A DNA stretch of 64,000 nt from Planctomycetota bacterium (GTDB lineage Bacteria > Planctomycetota > Phycisphaerae > UBA1845). The notes beneath the pieces were generated by a model. It saw nothing but the letters and a program-made list of their open reading frames with translations, did no database searches and was not told where the DNA came from. The stretch spans positions 62,001 through 126,000 of the forward strand of contig JAKQDH010000066.1 of the NCBI GenBank assembly GCA_029558835.1. The letters run 5' to 3'. The position numbers were made by a program, and so were the translations under genes. Below, piece by piece: positions 18,044-27,384 of the stretch. How positions within the stretch are numbered: position 1 is the stretch's first letter; every line of letters begins with the position of its first letter.

Positions 18044-18929
18044 CGGAAAACTCAGTGCCGGTCCCGCCTGTAGCCCCCATCGTGGCACGGGCGTCCCGCC
18101 CGGTGCTCCCACCGTGGCACGGGCGTCCCGCCCGGTGCTCCCACCGTGGCACGGGCGTCTCGCCCGTGAACCCCACCGTGGCACGGGCGTCCCGCCCGGT
18201 GCGTGTTCAGCGTGTCAGTCCGGAGAGGGTGCCATGCTTTCCCGCGACAGCGTTCGTGCTCAGCGTGGGCTCCACGCCCTCGATCCGGCGCCGGCAAGCT
18301 CGTGCGGACGCCGTCTGCACCCCTCTCCGGCCGGAGAGAGCCGACGCCGTCTGCACCCCTCTCCCGCCGGGAGAGGGGTAGGGGTGAGGGCGGCGGAGGA
18401 GGAGACACTCCCTCGTGCACAGGCCCGCTCGCCCGTCACGCTGGAGACGCGAAACACGTACGCGACACCAGTCGCGGGTCAGCATACCTCTGCAGCCGCG
18501 GCACATGCCCACCCCCGCCTGCGGCGGGTGAGGGCATGGCACCCACCCTGAACAGGTACCCCGCCCGTGGACCCAAGTGTAGCATACGGCATCCCGCCCG
18601 CGGACGTAAGCGCGGCACGGGCGTCTCCCCCATACGCAACACCGGCAGCAACTCAGGTACCACCGAATCCCCCCATCCGCCTGGAACCCGCACGCTGCCC
18701 GGCCGTGCCCAGCTCCCCGCGCAGCCGAGCCGCACACAGTCCATTGTCACCACGGAGGCATTGAGATCACGGAGGGAACCAGGATTGACCCGCTCCGTGG
18801 CCGTCGTGACTCCGTGGTGCCCTCCACGGCGCAGGGAAACTCTGCAAGCAGCCATTATCCGCAGATTACGCCGATGGCGCAGACTTCAGAGATGCAGTCT
18901 GCATGCAACGCGAGCAGGTCCGTCAAGCG
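18044..18929. other. Repeat-filled intergenic region
   Basis: No gene is supported in these 886 bases. In order they hold a 32-bp tandem array (18078-18205), a GTGCCATGCTTTCCCGCGAC element related to 38670-38795 (pieces at 18229-18250 and 18470-18560), CCCTCTCC palindromes (18315-18395), a CACCACGGAG/CTCCGTGGTG inverted repeat (18739-18828) and a CCGCAGATTACGC word (18857-18900). The density suggests a repeat sink. Confidence 0.7.
18078..18205. repeat. Tandem repeat, about 4 copies of a 32-bp unit
   Basis: The unit reads CACCGTGGCACGGGCGTCCC followed by GCCCGGTGCTCC. Four adjacent copies differ at few positions. Each is internally palindromic (GGGCGTCCCGCCC). It is not CRISPR: the copies are directly adjacent without spacers. 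A single related word (GTGGCACGGGCATCC) lies at about 60862. Confidence 0.8.
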
Positions 18930-21113
18930 TCACGGCCGCGCGTCGTAGTAGCATTCGAGCCACTGGCCATAGTCGGCCAGCGTGATGCAGCGGTCCCCAT
19001 CCCGATCCGCCCACGGGTTGTAATACCCCGACCCGTCGCCGTAGCAGGTGCCGAAGCTATCGGAGAACGCCAGGAAGTCCGCATAGCTCAAGTCCGCATC
19101 GCCATCCAAGTCACAAGGACATCCCCACCGGGCCCAGTTGCCCGAGACGTGGTCGCCAGCGGTCCAGAAATTCCCTCCTGCGATTAACTCACCCTTGTAG
19201 ACCGTCAGGGCATACACTTCGCTGTTCATCCCCGACCCCAGCGGGTGCCAGGCGCTGCCGTCCCACCGGGCGATGTCGTTGCACTCCACGCCGCCAGCGG
19301 TCGTGAAGTAGCCCCCCGCAATGAGCTCGCCGTTGTAGACCGTCAGGGCACACACGCCCGCATAGCTACCGCCCGCCATCCCCGACCCCAACGTGTGCCA
19401 GGCGCTGCCGCCCCACGCAGCGATGTTGTTTGCGGCAACGGCGCCGGCGGTCGTGAAGTAGCCCCCCGCAATGAGGTCGCCGTTGTAGACGGTCAGGGCA
19501 GACACTTCTCTGTTCATGCCCGACCCCAGCGGCTGCCAGGCGCTGCCGTCCCACCGGGCGATGTAGTTGCACTCCACGCCGCCGGCGGTCGTGAACCCGC
19601 CCCCCGCAATCAGTTCCCCGTCGTAGACCGTCAGGGCGTACACGTACGGCCAGTAACCGCCCATCCCCGACCCCAACGGCTGCCACGCGCTGCCATTCCA
19701 GCGTGCGATGTTGTTGCACTCCACGCCGCCGGCGGTAGTGAAGTTGCCGCCCGCGATGAGTTCGCCGTTGTAGACCGTCACGACTTGCGCGTGCTGAAGA
19801 CCGTCGCTCGTCCCCGACCCGAGCGCTTGCCAGGCGGCGCCATCCCAGCGCGCAATGCCGTTGGCCAGGACACCCCCAACACCTGTGAACCGCCCGGCGG
19901 CGACAACTTCACCGTTGTACACTCCCAGAGCAGCCACAGGAGATTCGCCGCTCATGCCGTTCCCCAGGGCGTGCCACAGAAGGCCGTCCCAGCGAGCTAC
20001 ACCGCTGGCTCCCGCGTCTCCTGCGGCGGTGAAATAGCCGGTTGCTATCAGACCACTGGTATGAACACTCAACGCGGCCACCTCCGGCCCACCCACGCCG
20101 AAGAAGTCGTCCAAGCCGGTTCCGAGTGCATGCCAAGTACTCCCATCCCAGCGGGCGATGCAAGCGGCTGGGACTCCCTCGATGGATGCGAAGTCTCCGC
20201 CCACAATGAGGTCGCCATCGTAAGTCGTCAAGGCATTGAACCGGAGCCCCCAAGCCAGTGGTTGCCAAGCGCTCCCGTCCCAGCGAGCAATCTGCGCCCC
20301 GGTCGATAACACCCCGCCTGCAACGAGTTCACCGTCATAGACAGTCAGCGCCCATACCACTTGCTCCCCGCCCGGTTCGTTCCCCATTCCATTCCAGGCT
20401 GTGCCGTCCCAGCGTGCCACATTGGCGAACCGGACACCGTCGACCGTGAATGTGAAGGCGCCGCCGGCGAACAGGTCACCACTCCAGGACAGCACGGCGT
20501 GAACAGGTCCATTCAGTCCGAGCGCGAGCGGGTGCCACGCGTCCCCATCCCAGCGGGCGATGCACCTGCATGTCACACCACCCGCGGTCGTGAAGGAGCC
20601 CCCCGCGATCAGCTCGCCGTTGTGGACCGACAGCGCAAGCACGGCCGGGTAGCTGTCGCCCGTCATTCCCGACCCCAACGAGTGCCAGGCGCTGCCGTCC
20701 CACCGGGCGATGTAGTTGCACGGCACGCCGCCGGCGGTCGTGAACCGGCCGCCCGCAATCAGCTCGCCGTTGTAGACCGTCAGGGCAGACACTTCGCTGT
20801 TCATCCCCGACCCCAGCGGCTGCCAAGCTTTGCCGTCCCACACAGCGATGTTGTTTGCGGCAACGGCGCCGGCGACTGTGAATTGCCCTCCGATGACGAC
20901 CAGCTCGGGCTGTGGTCCCGGCCCATCGGGATCCCAGGCAGTGGTGGCATATCCATACCCGTTGGTCCCGGCAAGCCCATCGCCCGGCAGCCACGTCGGC
21001 GCGCACTCCCCGCGCGCGATGGGCAATCCACCTGCCAGCATCAACGTAAGCACCGCGACCGCCGCCGCCAGGTTCCCCGAGCGACATATGCTCAACCAAC
21101 TCCACTCGGCCAT
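18930..21113 (-). CDS. Secreted 13-repeat protein with dockerin-like C-terminus
   Basis: A 727-aa protein with a signal peptide (core AAAVAVLTLMLAGGL, cleavage near residue 35). It then consists of 13 tandem units of about 45-50 residues, consensus ALTVYNGELIAGG-F-TTAGGV-IARWDGSAWQPLGSGM, which should fold as beta-propeller blades. The C-terminal 60 residues contain two calcium-loop segments (DLDGDADLSYADF and DRDGDRCITLADY), the dockerin-like tail common on surface proteins of Phycisphaerae. Several units are nearly identical at DNA level (around 19240-19780), implying recent duplication or gene conversion. GGAGGG precedes ATG 21113. Function is unknown; a surface or adhesive role is inferred. 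Confidence 0.88.
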   Translation of the reverse strand: MAEWSWLSICRSGNLAAAVAVLTLMLAGGLPIARGECAPTWLPGDGLAGTNGYGYATTAWDPDGPGPQPELVVIGGQFTVAGAVAANNIAVWDGKAWQPLGSGMNSEVSALTVYNGELIAGGRFTTAGGVPCNYIARWDGSAWHSLGSGMTGDSYPAVLALSVHNGELIAGGSFTTAGGVTCRCIARWDGDAWHPLALGLNGPVHAVLSWSGDLFAGGAFTFTVDGVRFANVARWDGTAWNGMGNEPGGEQVVWALTVYDGELVAGGVLSTGAQIARWDGSAWQPLAWGLRFNALTTYDGDLIVGGDFASIEGVPAACIARWDGSTWHALGTGLDDFFGVGGPEVAALSVHTSGLIATGYFTAAGDAGASGVARWDGLLWHALGNGMSGESPVAALGVYNGEVVAAGRFTGVGGVLANGIARWDGAAWQALGSGTSDGLQHAQVVTVYNGELIAGGNFTTAGGVECNNIARWNGSAWQPLGSGMGGYWPYVYALTVYDGELIAGGGFTTAGGVECNYIARWDGSAWQPLGSGMNREVSALTVYNGDLIAGGYFTTAGAVAANNIAAWGGSAWHTLGSGMAGGSYAGVCALTVYNGELIAGGYFTTAGGVECNDIARWDGSAWHPLGSGMNSEVYALTVYKGELIAGGNFWTAGDHVSGNWARWGCPCDLDGDADLSYADFLAFSDSFGTCYGDGSGYYNPWADRDGDRCITLADYGQWLECYYDARP

Positions 21114-21826
21114 GTTCAGCCCTCCATCTCCTCTAGAAAGTGCATTGATACTGCATATCGTAACGATTCGCCGGCCCGCGTGTCAATAGTGAAGCCCGGG
21201 CCGTCACGGGATCCGAGTAGGTCGGGTCCGCGACGGCTTGTTGTCCGCAGATTGCGCAGATTTCACAGATACGGTCTGCGCGGCGGCCTGCGGGGCGCAC
21301 GCGGCGCACGCGGTCCCTCGTGATGGATGCCCCACCACGGAGGCACTGAGATCACGGAGGTAGTAAGACCGTCTCCGTGTCCTCCGTGACTCCGTGGTGC
21401 CCCTTGACGCGAGGTCAACGGTGCGTGTGGGTGCCAGAGGGCGAGGTTGCGCGGCCCGCTCGCTTCCGCTCGGGCTCGGATGGTGGCGGCGCCTCGTCAT
21501 TCGCTGTTCGCTCTTCGCCATTCGCTATTCCCGCTGCCCGCTCGCTTCCGCTCGGGCTCGGATCGGGCCAACTCGCTGCCGCTCGGGCTCAGATGGAGCG
21601 GACGCCGGAGCCCTCGGCGGGCGTTTGGTCCGGCTTGGGGACGACCCTACAATACGCTGCGGGTAGCACCAGCGGGGCGACCTGCGCACCGGTCGCGCCC
21701 AGGCGCTTGCGGCAGGAGACGCGGGCTGACGTAGCTTGCGTTGGTGCTGGACGAAGCACCGAGTCGTCGTCCGAACCCCTCACCCTGCCCTCTCCCCCAC
21801 GGGGGAGAGGGGGCGGAAGTAGACCT
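21114..21826. other. Repeat-filled region before nadA
   Basis: No gene is supported. The stretch holds a CACCACGGAG/CTCCGTGGTG inverted repeat (21330-21402), TCCGCAGATTGCGCAG words (21243-21285), three copies of the CGCTCGCTTCCGCTCGGGCT word (21465-21485, 21538-21560, 21570-21595), an ATTCGCTGTTCGCTCTTCGC run (21498-21535) and a CCCTCTCC palindrome (21781-21818) just before nadA. Confidence 0.65.
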
Positions 21827-22951
21827 ATGCCGATTCTGTTCCAGCCCCCCTTGCCGCCTGCCTACCGCGACTTGGGCGCGGAGGAGATCGAGCGGCGAAT
21901 CCGCGCGCGCAAGCGGGAGTTCGGGCGGCGGGTGGTCATCCTTGGCCATCACTATCAGCAAGATGAGGTCATCCGGTTCGCCGACTTCACCGGCGACAGC
22001 CTGAAGCTCTCCCAGATCGGCGCGCAGCAGACGCAGGCGGAGCACATCGTCTTCTGCGGCGTGCACTTCATGGCTGAGTCGGCTGATATGCTGACCGGGC
22101 CGGAGGTAAAGGTCATCCTGCCCGACCTGTCCGCGGGTTGCAGCATGGCGGACATGGCCGACATTGATGACGTCGAGGACGCCTGGGACTACCTAGCCGG
22201 CGTCGGCGGCGTCCAGCCTGTGCCCATCACGTACGTCAACTCCTCGGCCGCGGTGAAGGCATTCTGCGGCCGGCACGGCGGAGCCTGCTGCACCAGCAGC
22301 AACGCCCGGGCAATCGTGGAATGGGCCTTCACGCAAGGCGACAAGGTGCTCTTCATGCCTGACCAGCACCTCGGGCGCAACACCGCGTATGCGATGGGCA
22401 TCCCCCTCGACCGAATGGTCGTGTGGGACCCGCAGATCGTGGCCGGCGGGCTGACGGCCGAGCGCGTCCGCGGGGCCCGCGTGCTGCTGTGGAAGGGCCA
22501 TTGCAGCGTCCACGGGCTGTTCACGACGCGGCAGTGCGACGAAATCCGGAAGCTGGACCCGGCCTTTCAGATCATTGTCCACCCGGAGTGCCCGTGGGAG
22601 GTCGTGCAGAAGGCGGACCTGGCCGGCAGCACTGAATTCATCATCAAGACTATCCGCGAGGCCGACCCAGGGTCAAAATGGGCAGTCGGCACCGAGGTTC
22701 ACCTCGTTAACCGCGTGGCCAAGGAGCACCCCAACAAGACCGTCCGGTCGCTGGCCGGGATTCAGTGCCTCTGTACCACGATGTATCGCATCGACGGCAA
22801 GCACCTGCTCTGGGCCCTGGACGAGCTAGCGACCGGGCACCTGGTGAACCAGGTTCGCGTGGACGAGCAGACCCGCCGGGAGGCCGTCGTAGCACTGGAA
22901 CGCATGTTGGCCCACGTCACCGCCCAGCCGGTAGCGATCAAGCGGGCGTGA
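21827..22951 (+). CDS. nadA: Quinolinate synthase
   Basis: A 374-aa NadA. VILGHHYQQDEVIRFADFTGDSL is the canonical N-terminal signature with the substrate His residues (written here in part as GHHYQQDEV). FCGVHFMAESADML carries the first cluster Cys, AVKAFCGR the region near the second site, and IQCLCTTMYR the C-terminal Cys. The oxygen-sensitive 4Fe-4S enzyme condenses iminoaspartate with dihydroxyacetone phosphate to quinolinate in NAD synthesis; nadB and nadC are not in the window. ATG 21827 is chosen because the conserved protein begins there; 150 upstream in-frame codons translate repeats. A CCCTCTCC palindrome ends ten bases before the start and its GGGAGAGGGGGCGGAAG strand is the only ribosome-site-like sequence. 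Confidence 0.95.
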   Translation: MPILFQPPLPPAYRDLGAEEIERRIRARKREFGRRVVILGHHYQQDEVIRFADFTGDSLKLSQIGAQQTQAEHIVFCGVHFMAESADMLTGPEVKVILPDLSAGCSMADMADIDDVEDAWDYLAGVGGVQPVPITYVNSSAAVKAFCGRHGGACCTSSNARAIVEWAFTQGDKVLFMPDQHLGRNTAYAMGIPLDRMVVWDPQIVAGGLTAERVRGARVLLWKGHCSVHGLFTTRQCDEIRKLDPAFQIIVHPECPWEVVQKADLAGSTEFIIKTIREADPGSKWAVGTEVHLVNRVAKEHPNKTVRSLAGIQCLCTTMYRIDGKHLLWALDELATGHLVNQVRVDEQTRREAVVALERMLAHVTAQPVAIKRA

Positions 22952-23252
22952 CGCGATGCCCAGCAGGGTCCGTAGCGTCGCCCCCCCCGCGGGCGACGCA
23001 GGAGGCGGTTGCGTTGCGGTGCGCTCGTGCATCGACGCACCCGAATCTTCGGGTTGGGATCCCCCGTGACGCCGGGAGCGGGCGCCGCAATCAGAGCCCG
23101 CCGTGCGAGCAGCGGGACACGTCCGGGGGCTGGCGCCCACGGCTCTGACCGCCGACCAACCCGAGGTTTCAGGTGTGTCGGAGCACCAGGTCGGGTACAG
23201 GGGGCCGACGCTACTTCGGCACGCCGCCCGGAAAACGTGTATAATCCCGTCC
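22952..23252. other. Intergenic region with palindromic repeats before hpt
   Basis: It contains an imperfect inverted repeat around TCAGAGCCCGCC / CCCACGGCTCTGA (23091-23150) and a GGGGGCCGACGCTAC word (23202-23216). A TATAAT box ends the region at 23240-23245. No gene is supported. Confidence 0.55.
23240..23245 (+). promoter_or_regulatory. -10 box of a probable leaderless hpt promoter
   Basis: A consensus TATAAT lies seven bases before ATG 23253, so transcription should begin at or within a base or two of the start codon. No strong -35 was found at the usual distance. Confidence 0.6.
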
Positions 23253-23816
23253 ATGAACGGCGACATCGACCGGGTTCTCATTACTGAGGCGCAGATCGCA
23301 GCCCGCATCCGTGAGCTGGCCGGCGAGATTGGCACCGCCTACCCTGAACCAGCGGACGGGATCGTCATCGTGCCGGTGCTGTCGGGGTCGGTCTTTTTCC
23401 TGGTGGACCTGGTGCGGCTGCTGCCGATGAAGATGCGAATTGGGATGGTGGCCGTCTCCAGCTACCCCGGCGAGGCGACCCGCTCCCAGGGCGCAAAGCT
23501 GGTCTCCGGACGCTTCCCGGATGTGCGCGACCGTCACGTTCTGCTGGTGGACGACATCCTGGACTCCGGCGGGACCTTGCGGCTGGTGCGCAGCGTGATG
23601 GAGCGAGCGGGGGCCCGCAGCATCAAGACGGCCGTGCTGCTCCGCAAGGTCTCTCGGGCGCCCGTGGACGTGCCGGCCGATTTTGTCGGGTTCGATATCG
23701 AGGATCGGTTCGTGGTCGGCTACGGCCTGGACTACAACGACTACTACCGGAACCTGCCGTACATCGCCGTGCTGCGGCCGGAACTCTACAAGGTGGCAGA
23801 GTCATGCCCGGTCTAA
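23253..23816 (+). CDS. hpt: Hypoxanthine(-guanine) phosphoribosyltransferase
   Basis: A 187-aa type I phosphoribosyltransferase. HVLLVDDILDSGGTL is the PRPP-binding loop; VPVLSGSVFF is the N-terminal loop that binds pyrophosphate, and FVGFDIEDRFVVGYGLDYND contains the purine-contact segment typical of HPRT. The enzyme joins hypoxanthine or guanine to PRPP in purine salvage. ATG 23253 is supported by homology and by a TATAAT seven bases upstream, which leaves no room for a ribosome site and implies a leaderless mRNA. The next gene overlaps its end by 13 bases, so the two are coupled. Confidence 0.94.
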   Translation: MNGDIDRVLITEAQIAARIRELAGEIGTAYPEPADGIVIVPVLSGSVFFLVDLVRLLPMKMRIGMVAVSSYPGEATRSQGAKLVSGRFPDVRDRHVLLVDDILDSGGTLRLVRSVMERAGARSIKTAVLLRKVSRAPVDVPADFVGFDIEDRFVVGYGLDYNDYYRNLPYIAVLRPELYKVAESCPV

Positions 23817-24433
23817 CCTGCGCACCGCGACCAACAGCCGGCCGGGCGACCCGGTGGATGGACCTGCGTCTACCGACGGCCGCCACGGAGGCGCCGCGTG
23901 CCGCGGTTCACTCGGCCGCGGAGACCGCGCTGCCGCTGGGCGTGCTCGACGGTGGGGAGATCGTGCTGCTGGCGATTAAGCCGTCGGTGTGGCGGACGTT
24001 GTTTGATGCGGGGCCGTGGCTGCTGGTGACGTGTCTGCTGGCCGGCGTGCTCGCGTGGAAGCGGCTGCCGATGCTGGGGCTGTCACCGACGGCCACCGCG
24101 CAAATGCTGCTGATGATCGGGGTCGCGCGGTTTGCGGTAGCGGTCGTCCGCTGGATTCCGACGTGGTACGTGCTGACCAACCGCCGGGTGCTGCGGATTC
24201 ACGGGGTGCGAACGCCGGCGGTGACGGCCACCCTGCTGACCGACCTGCGTCAGGCGCACATGACCGTATCCGCGCCGGAGCGTTTCGCCGGCATCGGCAC
24301 ACTCACGCTCATTTCCCGCCGCGAAGACCAGGAGCCGCACCGGTGGGAGTCCATCCACTCTCCGCAGGTGGTCCTGGACAAGATCCGCGACGCCGCCAAC
24401 AAGGCCGCTCACCTGCATGACATGGTTCCGTAA
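23804..24433 (+). CDS. Membrane protein with bacterial PH domain
   Basis: A 209-aa protein with two transmembrane helices (WLLVTCLLAGVLAW near residues 71-85 and AQMLLMIGVARFAVAVV near 98-115), followed by a bacterial PH-like (YdbT/bPH2) domain beginning WYVLTNRRVLRIHG, the usual TN-R-l entry of this family, and TLLTDLRQAHM. The domain faces the cytoplasm; its function is unknown. It overlaps hpt by 13 bases, so translation is probably coupled. Methionines at residues 1 and 19 are both possible starts; the first 45 residues are Ala/Arg-rich and poorly conserved in appearance. Confidence 0.8.
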   Translation: MPGLTCAPRPTAGRATRWMDLRLPTAATEAPRAAVHSAAETALPLGVLDGGEIVLLAIKPSVWRTLFDAGPWLLVTCLLAGVLAWKRLPMLGLSPTATAQMLLMIGVARFAVAVVRWIPTWYVLTNRRVLRIHGVRTPAVTATLLTDLRQAHMTVSAPERFAGIGTLTLISRREDQEPHRWESIHSPQVVLDKIRDAANKAAHLHDMVP

Positions 24434-24514
24434 CGCGTCGACGCTACGGCGTGTCGCTCCGGGTCCCCCGGCGGGTGAGTAGCCGCATGCGGCAGGAAGA
24501 CAGATGGTCAAGCC

Positions 24515-24618
24515 AGGGTGGCATGGCCAAGCGCAGCGCCGCCATGCGCTCCGACGTGTCCCATGCTACCGCCTGCAACAGCATGCCGGCGCCTTCGGCT
24601 TGGGCATGGCACGCCCGC
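24515..24618. repeat. GGGTGGCATGGCC inverted-repeat element, copy B
   Basis: The left end AGGGTGGCATGGCCAAGCGC is mirrored by TTGGGCATGGCACGCCCG at the right. It lies between the ends of the PH-domain gene and the convergent membrane-protein gene. A cattcttcctttctgccttc micro-repeat follows at 24685-24715. Confidence 0.65.
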
Positions 24619-24713
24619 GGGTTCCCATTTGCGCGGTCCTGCTTGCTGTCGCGGATCGTCTCTGCTCGCCGCCGGGCGCCCTTTTTGCATTCTTCCTTTC
24701 TGCCTTCTGAATT

Positions 24714-26021
24714 CTACGTTGCCTCCGGCGGCGCCGGCGTCTGCGGCACTTCCTCCTCCAGGTAGACGTCCTCCAGGTCGATGCGGTCCACGTCGCGGCG
24801 GAGCAGGAAGTAGATGATCGTGCTGGCGCTGAGATAAAAGGAGACCAGGAACGCCCACATCAGGGCCACGACGATCAGCACAGTAATACCGATCAGGAAG
24901 GCCGAGATGTACTCATACCAGCTCAGCGTGCTCCAATCCGGCCAGGTGTGCAGGGCGTGTACGCCGCTGATCGGCCAGATGCGCTCGATCTTGTTGGACG
25001 TCGCCCCGAAGAAGGACGTACCCCAGCCGACCACGATGTGCGCGAACTTGAGCGAAACGAACGTCAGCAACTGCACGAACAGCCAGCACAGGCTGCCATA
25101 GACCAGCGTGATGCAGGCATACAGCACCGTTTTCCACGGCCGGGACAGCACGTAGCTGAGGCTGCGGGAAAACGCATCGAAGGCGTCGGAGCCCTCCGCG
25201 GCCACCGTCGGCCACAGCAGGCTGCCGCCCGCCAGCAGACCCAGCAGCAGCAGCGCGGCCGCGAAGCCGCCGATCACCGCCAGTACAAAGGCCCCCCCGG
25301 CCACGATGTCGCCAAACACCGGAATCCGCAGCACCATCCCGCCGATCACCATCAGCAACCCGATCACCAGCACGAAGATGATCGGCAGCAGCGGCGCCAG
25401 GAAGAACCCGCCCAGCCAGCGCTGGCTCACGTATTGCGCGGCCGCCCCCATGCCGAGCCTCTCGTCCCGCGTGAACTGCAAAGCCGCGCTGCGACAGACC
25501 GACCCACCGCCGAACGACCAGATGAGTAGCGTGCCCACGCCAAACAGCAGGAAGTAGAAGTAGTGCTCGCGCGCCATCCACAGCACGCCGTACAGCATGC
25601 CCACGACGCTGCCCAGCGGCGTGGCCGGCCCGGTGAAATCACGCACGTAGGTCCCCACCGGCGACCCACCCGCCCAGGTGGACGTGAACGGTACCGACGA
25701 CCCCAGCAAGCCCAGCAGGCAACGCCGCTCGTGCGTCCGCCAGACCTCGAAGATGCCGAGGTCACCCGCCGCCGGCTCGAGTTCCTGGTCGATCTGGCGG
25801 GCCGCGACGTAGCGGTCCAGGGCTTCCGCCCCGACCCCCTTACCCGCCTGCACCCAGATTCGATCGAGCACCCAACCCCACAACAGGGTGAGCAGCAAGG
25901 CCGCCAGCACGCTCAGCAGCCGGGTGGGGTGGATCGCCATGCGGAAGGTGCGGATGATGTAGGGCAATCCGCTCGCCTCCAGCCAACCGTTCTTCTCCGT
26001 TGCCGGTCCGTTTTGTGGCAT
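24714..26021 (-). CDS. Multi-spanning membrane protein of unknown function
   Basis: A 435-aa protein with about seven to eight hydrophobic segments: LLSVLAALLLTLLWGWVL, VVGMLYGVLWM, YFYFLLFGVGTLLIW, FFLAPLLPIIFVLVIGLLMV, GGAFVLAVIGGFAAALLLLG, VLYACITLVYGSLCWLFVQ and FLIGITVLIVVALMWAFLVSFY. A 60-residue soluble loop follows the first helix, and an acidic tail ends the protein (LEDVYLEEEVPQ). No catalytic motif was recognised; similar proteins occur as planctomycete hypotheticals. GGAG lies before ATG 26021, and the 46 codons upstream look non-coding. It is convergent with the PH-domain gene. Confidence 0.8.
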   Translation of the reverse strand: MPQNGPATEKNGWLEASGLPYIIRTFRMAIHPTRLLSVLAALLLTLLWGWVLDRIWVQAGKGVGAEALDRYVAARQIDQELEPAAGDLGIFEVWRTHERRCLLGLLGSSVPFTSTWAGGSPVGTYVRDFTGPATPLGSVVGMLYGVLWMAREHYFYFLLFGVGTLLIWSFGGGSVCRSAALQFTRDERLGMGAAAQYVSQRWLGGFFLAPLLPIIFVLVIGLLMVIGGMVLRIPVFGDIVAGGAFVLAVIGGFAAALLLLGLLAGGSLLWPTVAAEGSDAFDAFSRSLSYVLSRPWKTVLYACITLVYGSLCWLFVQLLTFVSLKFAHIVVGWGTSFFGATSNKIERIWPISGVHALHTWPDWSTLSWYEYISAFLIGITVLIVVALMWAFLVSFYLSASTIIYFLLRRDVDRIDLEDVYLEEEVPQTPAPPEAT

Positions 26022-26473
26022 ATGTTGACACTCCAGTGGTCGCGTGTAGAGGAACGAAACCACGGGCGCCGTCGAGTGCCGGTGCCCGAACTGCGACTCT
26101 TGATCGCACCGCGCCTGTCGCTCCCAACCCGCGCGACCCGCCACGCCAGTCGGGACCACGCGGGGAATCGACTACACCGCGGGATTGTAGTCCCTCCCAC
26201 GGCCACAGGGAAGACCGGCGCGCCGCCACCCCCTCCGCGGGTGGCCCACCTCCTGTGGAGGTGGGGAACACATGAACCTCGCGCTCATCTGGCGAGTACC
26301 AGGCGGTACGGACTCCCGTATCACAGGGGGCCGGCACGGCAGACTGAAGAACGCAGCCCTCATCACCCCCAGGTCCAATGGACCTGGGCCACCCGCCAAA
26401 GGACCTGGGGCACCCGTAGCGTTGGCCACCCGGGTCCGGGTGTGCGCGGAGGCCGGCGCCGGTGAGCACGACC
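26022..26473. other. Intergenic region downstream of trpA
   Basis: No gene is supported. A perfect 9-bp hairpin (CCCACCTCC 26245-26253, GGAGGTGGG 26257-26265, loop TGT) lacks a T tract. CAGGTCCAATGGACCTG (about 26370-26386) is a near-perfect palindrome followed by GGACCTGGGGCACCC, a word shared with 11565-11590. Confidence 0.6.
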
Positions 26474-27301
26474 TCACGTGTCGACACGGATACCCGACAT
26501 CAACTCCGCCAGGTACGGCCGCACGCGTTCCGCCAAGGCCCCTCCACGCACGCCGGTCGCGGCAGCTTCACCAACGCGGCGCACCAGGGCGCTGCCGACA
26601 ATCGCCCCATCCGCCACGTCGCAGACGGCCCGCACCTGCTGGGCCGAGCCGATGCCGAACCCCACACACACGGGCAGACCACTGATCCGCCGCAACTCCC
26701 TGACCTGCCCCGGCAGCTCCGGCGGCAGCCCGACGCGCTCGCCCGTCGTGCCGGCCACCGCCACCTGGTACACGAACCCGGCCGACGACCGGGCAATCGC
26801 CTCCCGCCGGGCCGGCGTGGTCGTCGGCGCCACCATCCCGATGTGGCACAGTCCCACCCGCGCGGTCGCTTGTGCCGCATCGTGGCACTCCTCGACGGGC
26901 AGGTCCGGGATGATCACGCCGTCAAACCCCGCCGCGGCCGCCTCCGTCAGGAACCGGTCACGCCCGTAGCGGTACACGATCGAGTAGGACACCATAGCGA
27001 GTAACGCGCAGGCAACCCGGGAGCGGACCTGGGCCGCCACGCTGAACGCGTCGTGGACACGGCAGCCGTGCTCGAGGGCGCGGTAGAAGGACTCCTGGAT
27101 CACCGGTCCATCGGCGATCGAGTCCGAATACGGGAAGCCGATTTCCACGGCGGCCACACCCAAGGCATCCGCGACGTGAATCAATTCGGCCAGCGAGCGC
27201 GAGTCGGGAAAACCCGCCGTGAAATACGGCAGGAGGGCCCCGCGTGCGCACCCATCGCCCGGCCGCAGACGCGCAACAATCCGGTCACCCGACGCGCTCA
27301 T
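26474..27301 (-). CDS. trpA: Tryptophan synthase alpha subunit
   Basis: A 275-aa TrpA. LPYFTAGFPD opens the TIM barrel; VEIGFPYSDSIADGPVIQ holds the catalytic Glu (VEIG) and Asp (IADGP) at the expected spacing; VIIPDLPVEE, FVYQVAVAGTTGER and VCVGFGI complete the family signatures. It cleaves indole-3-glycerol phosphate to indole and glyceraldehyde 3-phosphate and normally works with TrpB, which is not in the window. ATG 27301 is preferred over 27307 because GGAG lies seven bases before it. The isolated position means transcription from the repeat-rich region upstream. Confidence 0.95.
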   Translation of the reverse strand: MSASGDRIVARLRPGDGCARGALLPYFTAGFPDSRSLAELIHVADALGVAAVEIGFPYSDSIADGPVIQESFYRALEHGCRVHDAFSVAAQVRSRVACALLAMVSYSIVYRYGRDRFLTEAAAAGFDGVIIPDLPVEECHDAAQATARVGLCHIGMVAPTTTPARREAIARSSAGFVYQVAVAGTTGERVGLPPELPGQVRELRRISGLPVCVGFGIGSAQQVRAVCDVADGAIVGSALVRRVGEAAATGVRGGALAERVRPYLAELMSGIRVDT

Positions 27302-27384
27302 GCGCATTCTCCGCAGGTGTTCAGCGGGGCTGGTGTTGCAGGAGCTTCCGACACGACGCCTCTCCGAGCGGGGAGAGAAGACCA

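Noticed and set aside
18078..18205. A possible CRISPR array (32-bp repeats)
   Set aside because: Repeats are directly tandem without unique spacers; it is a palindromic tandem array.
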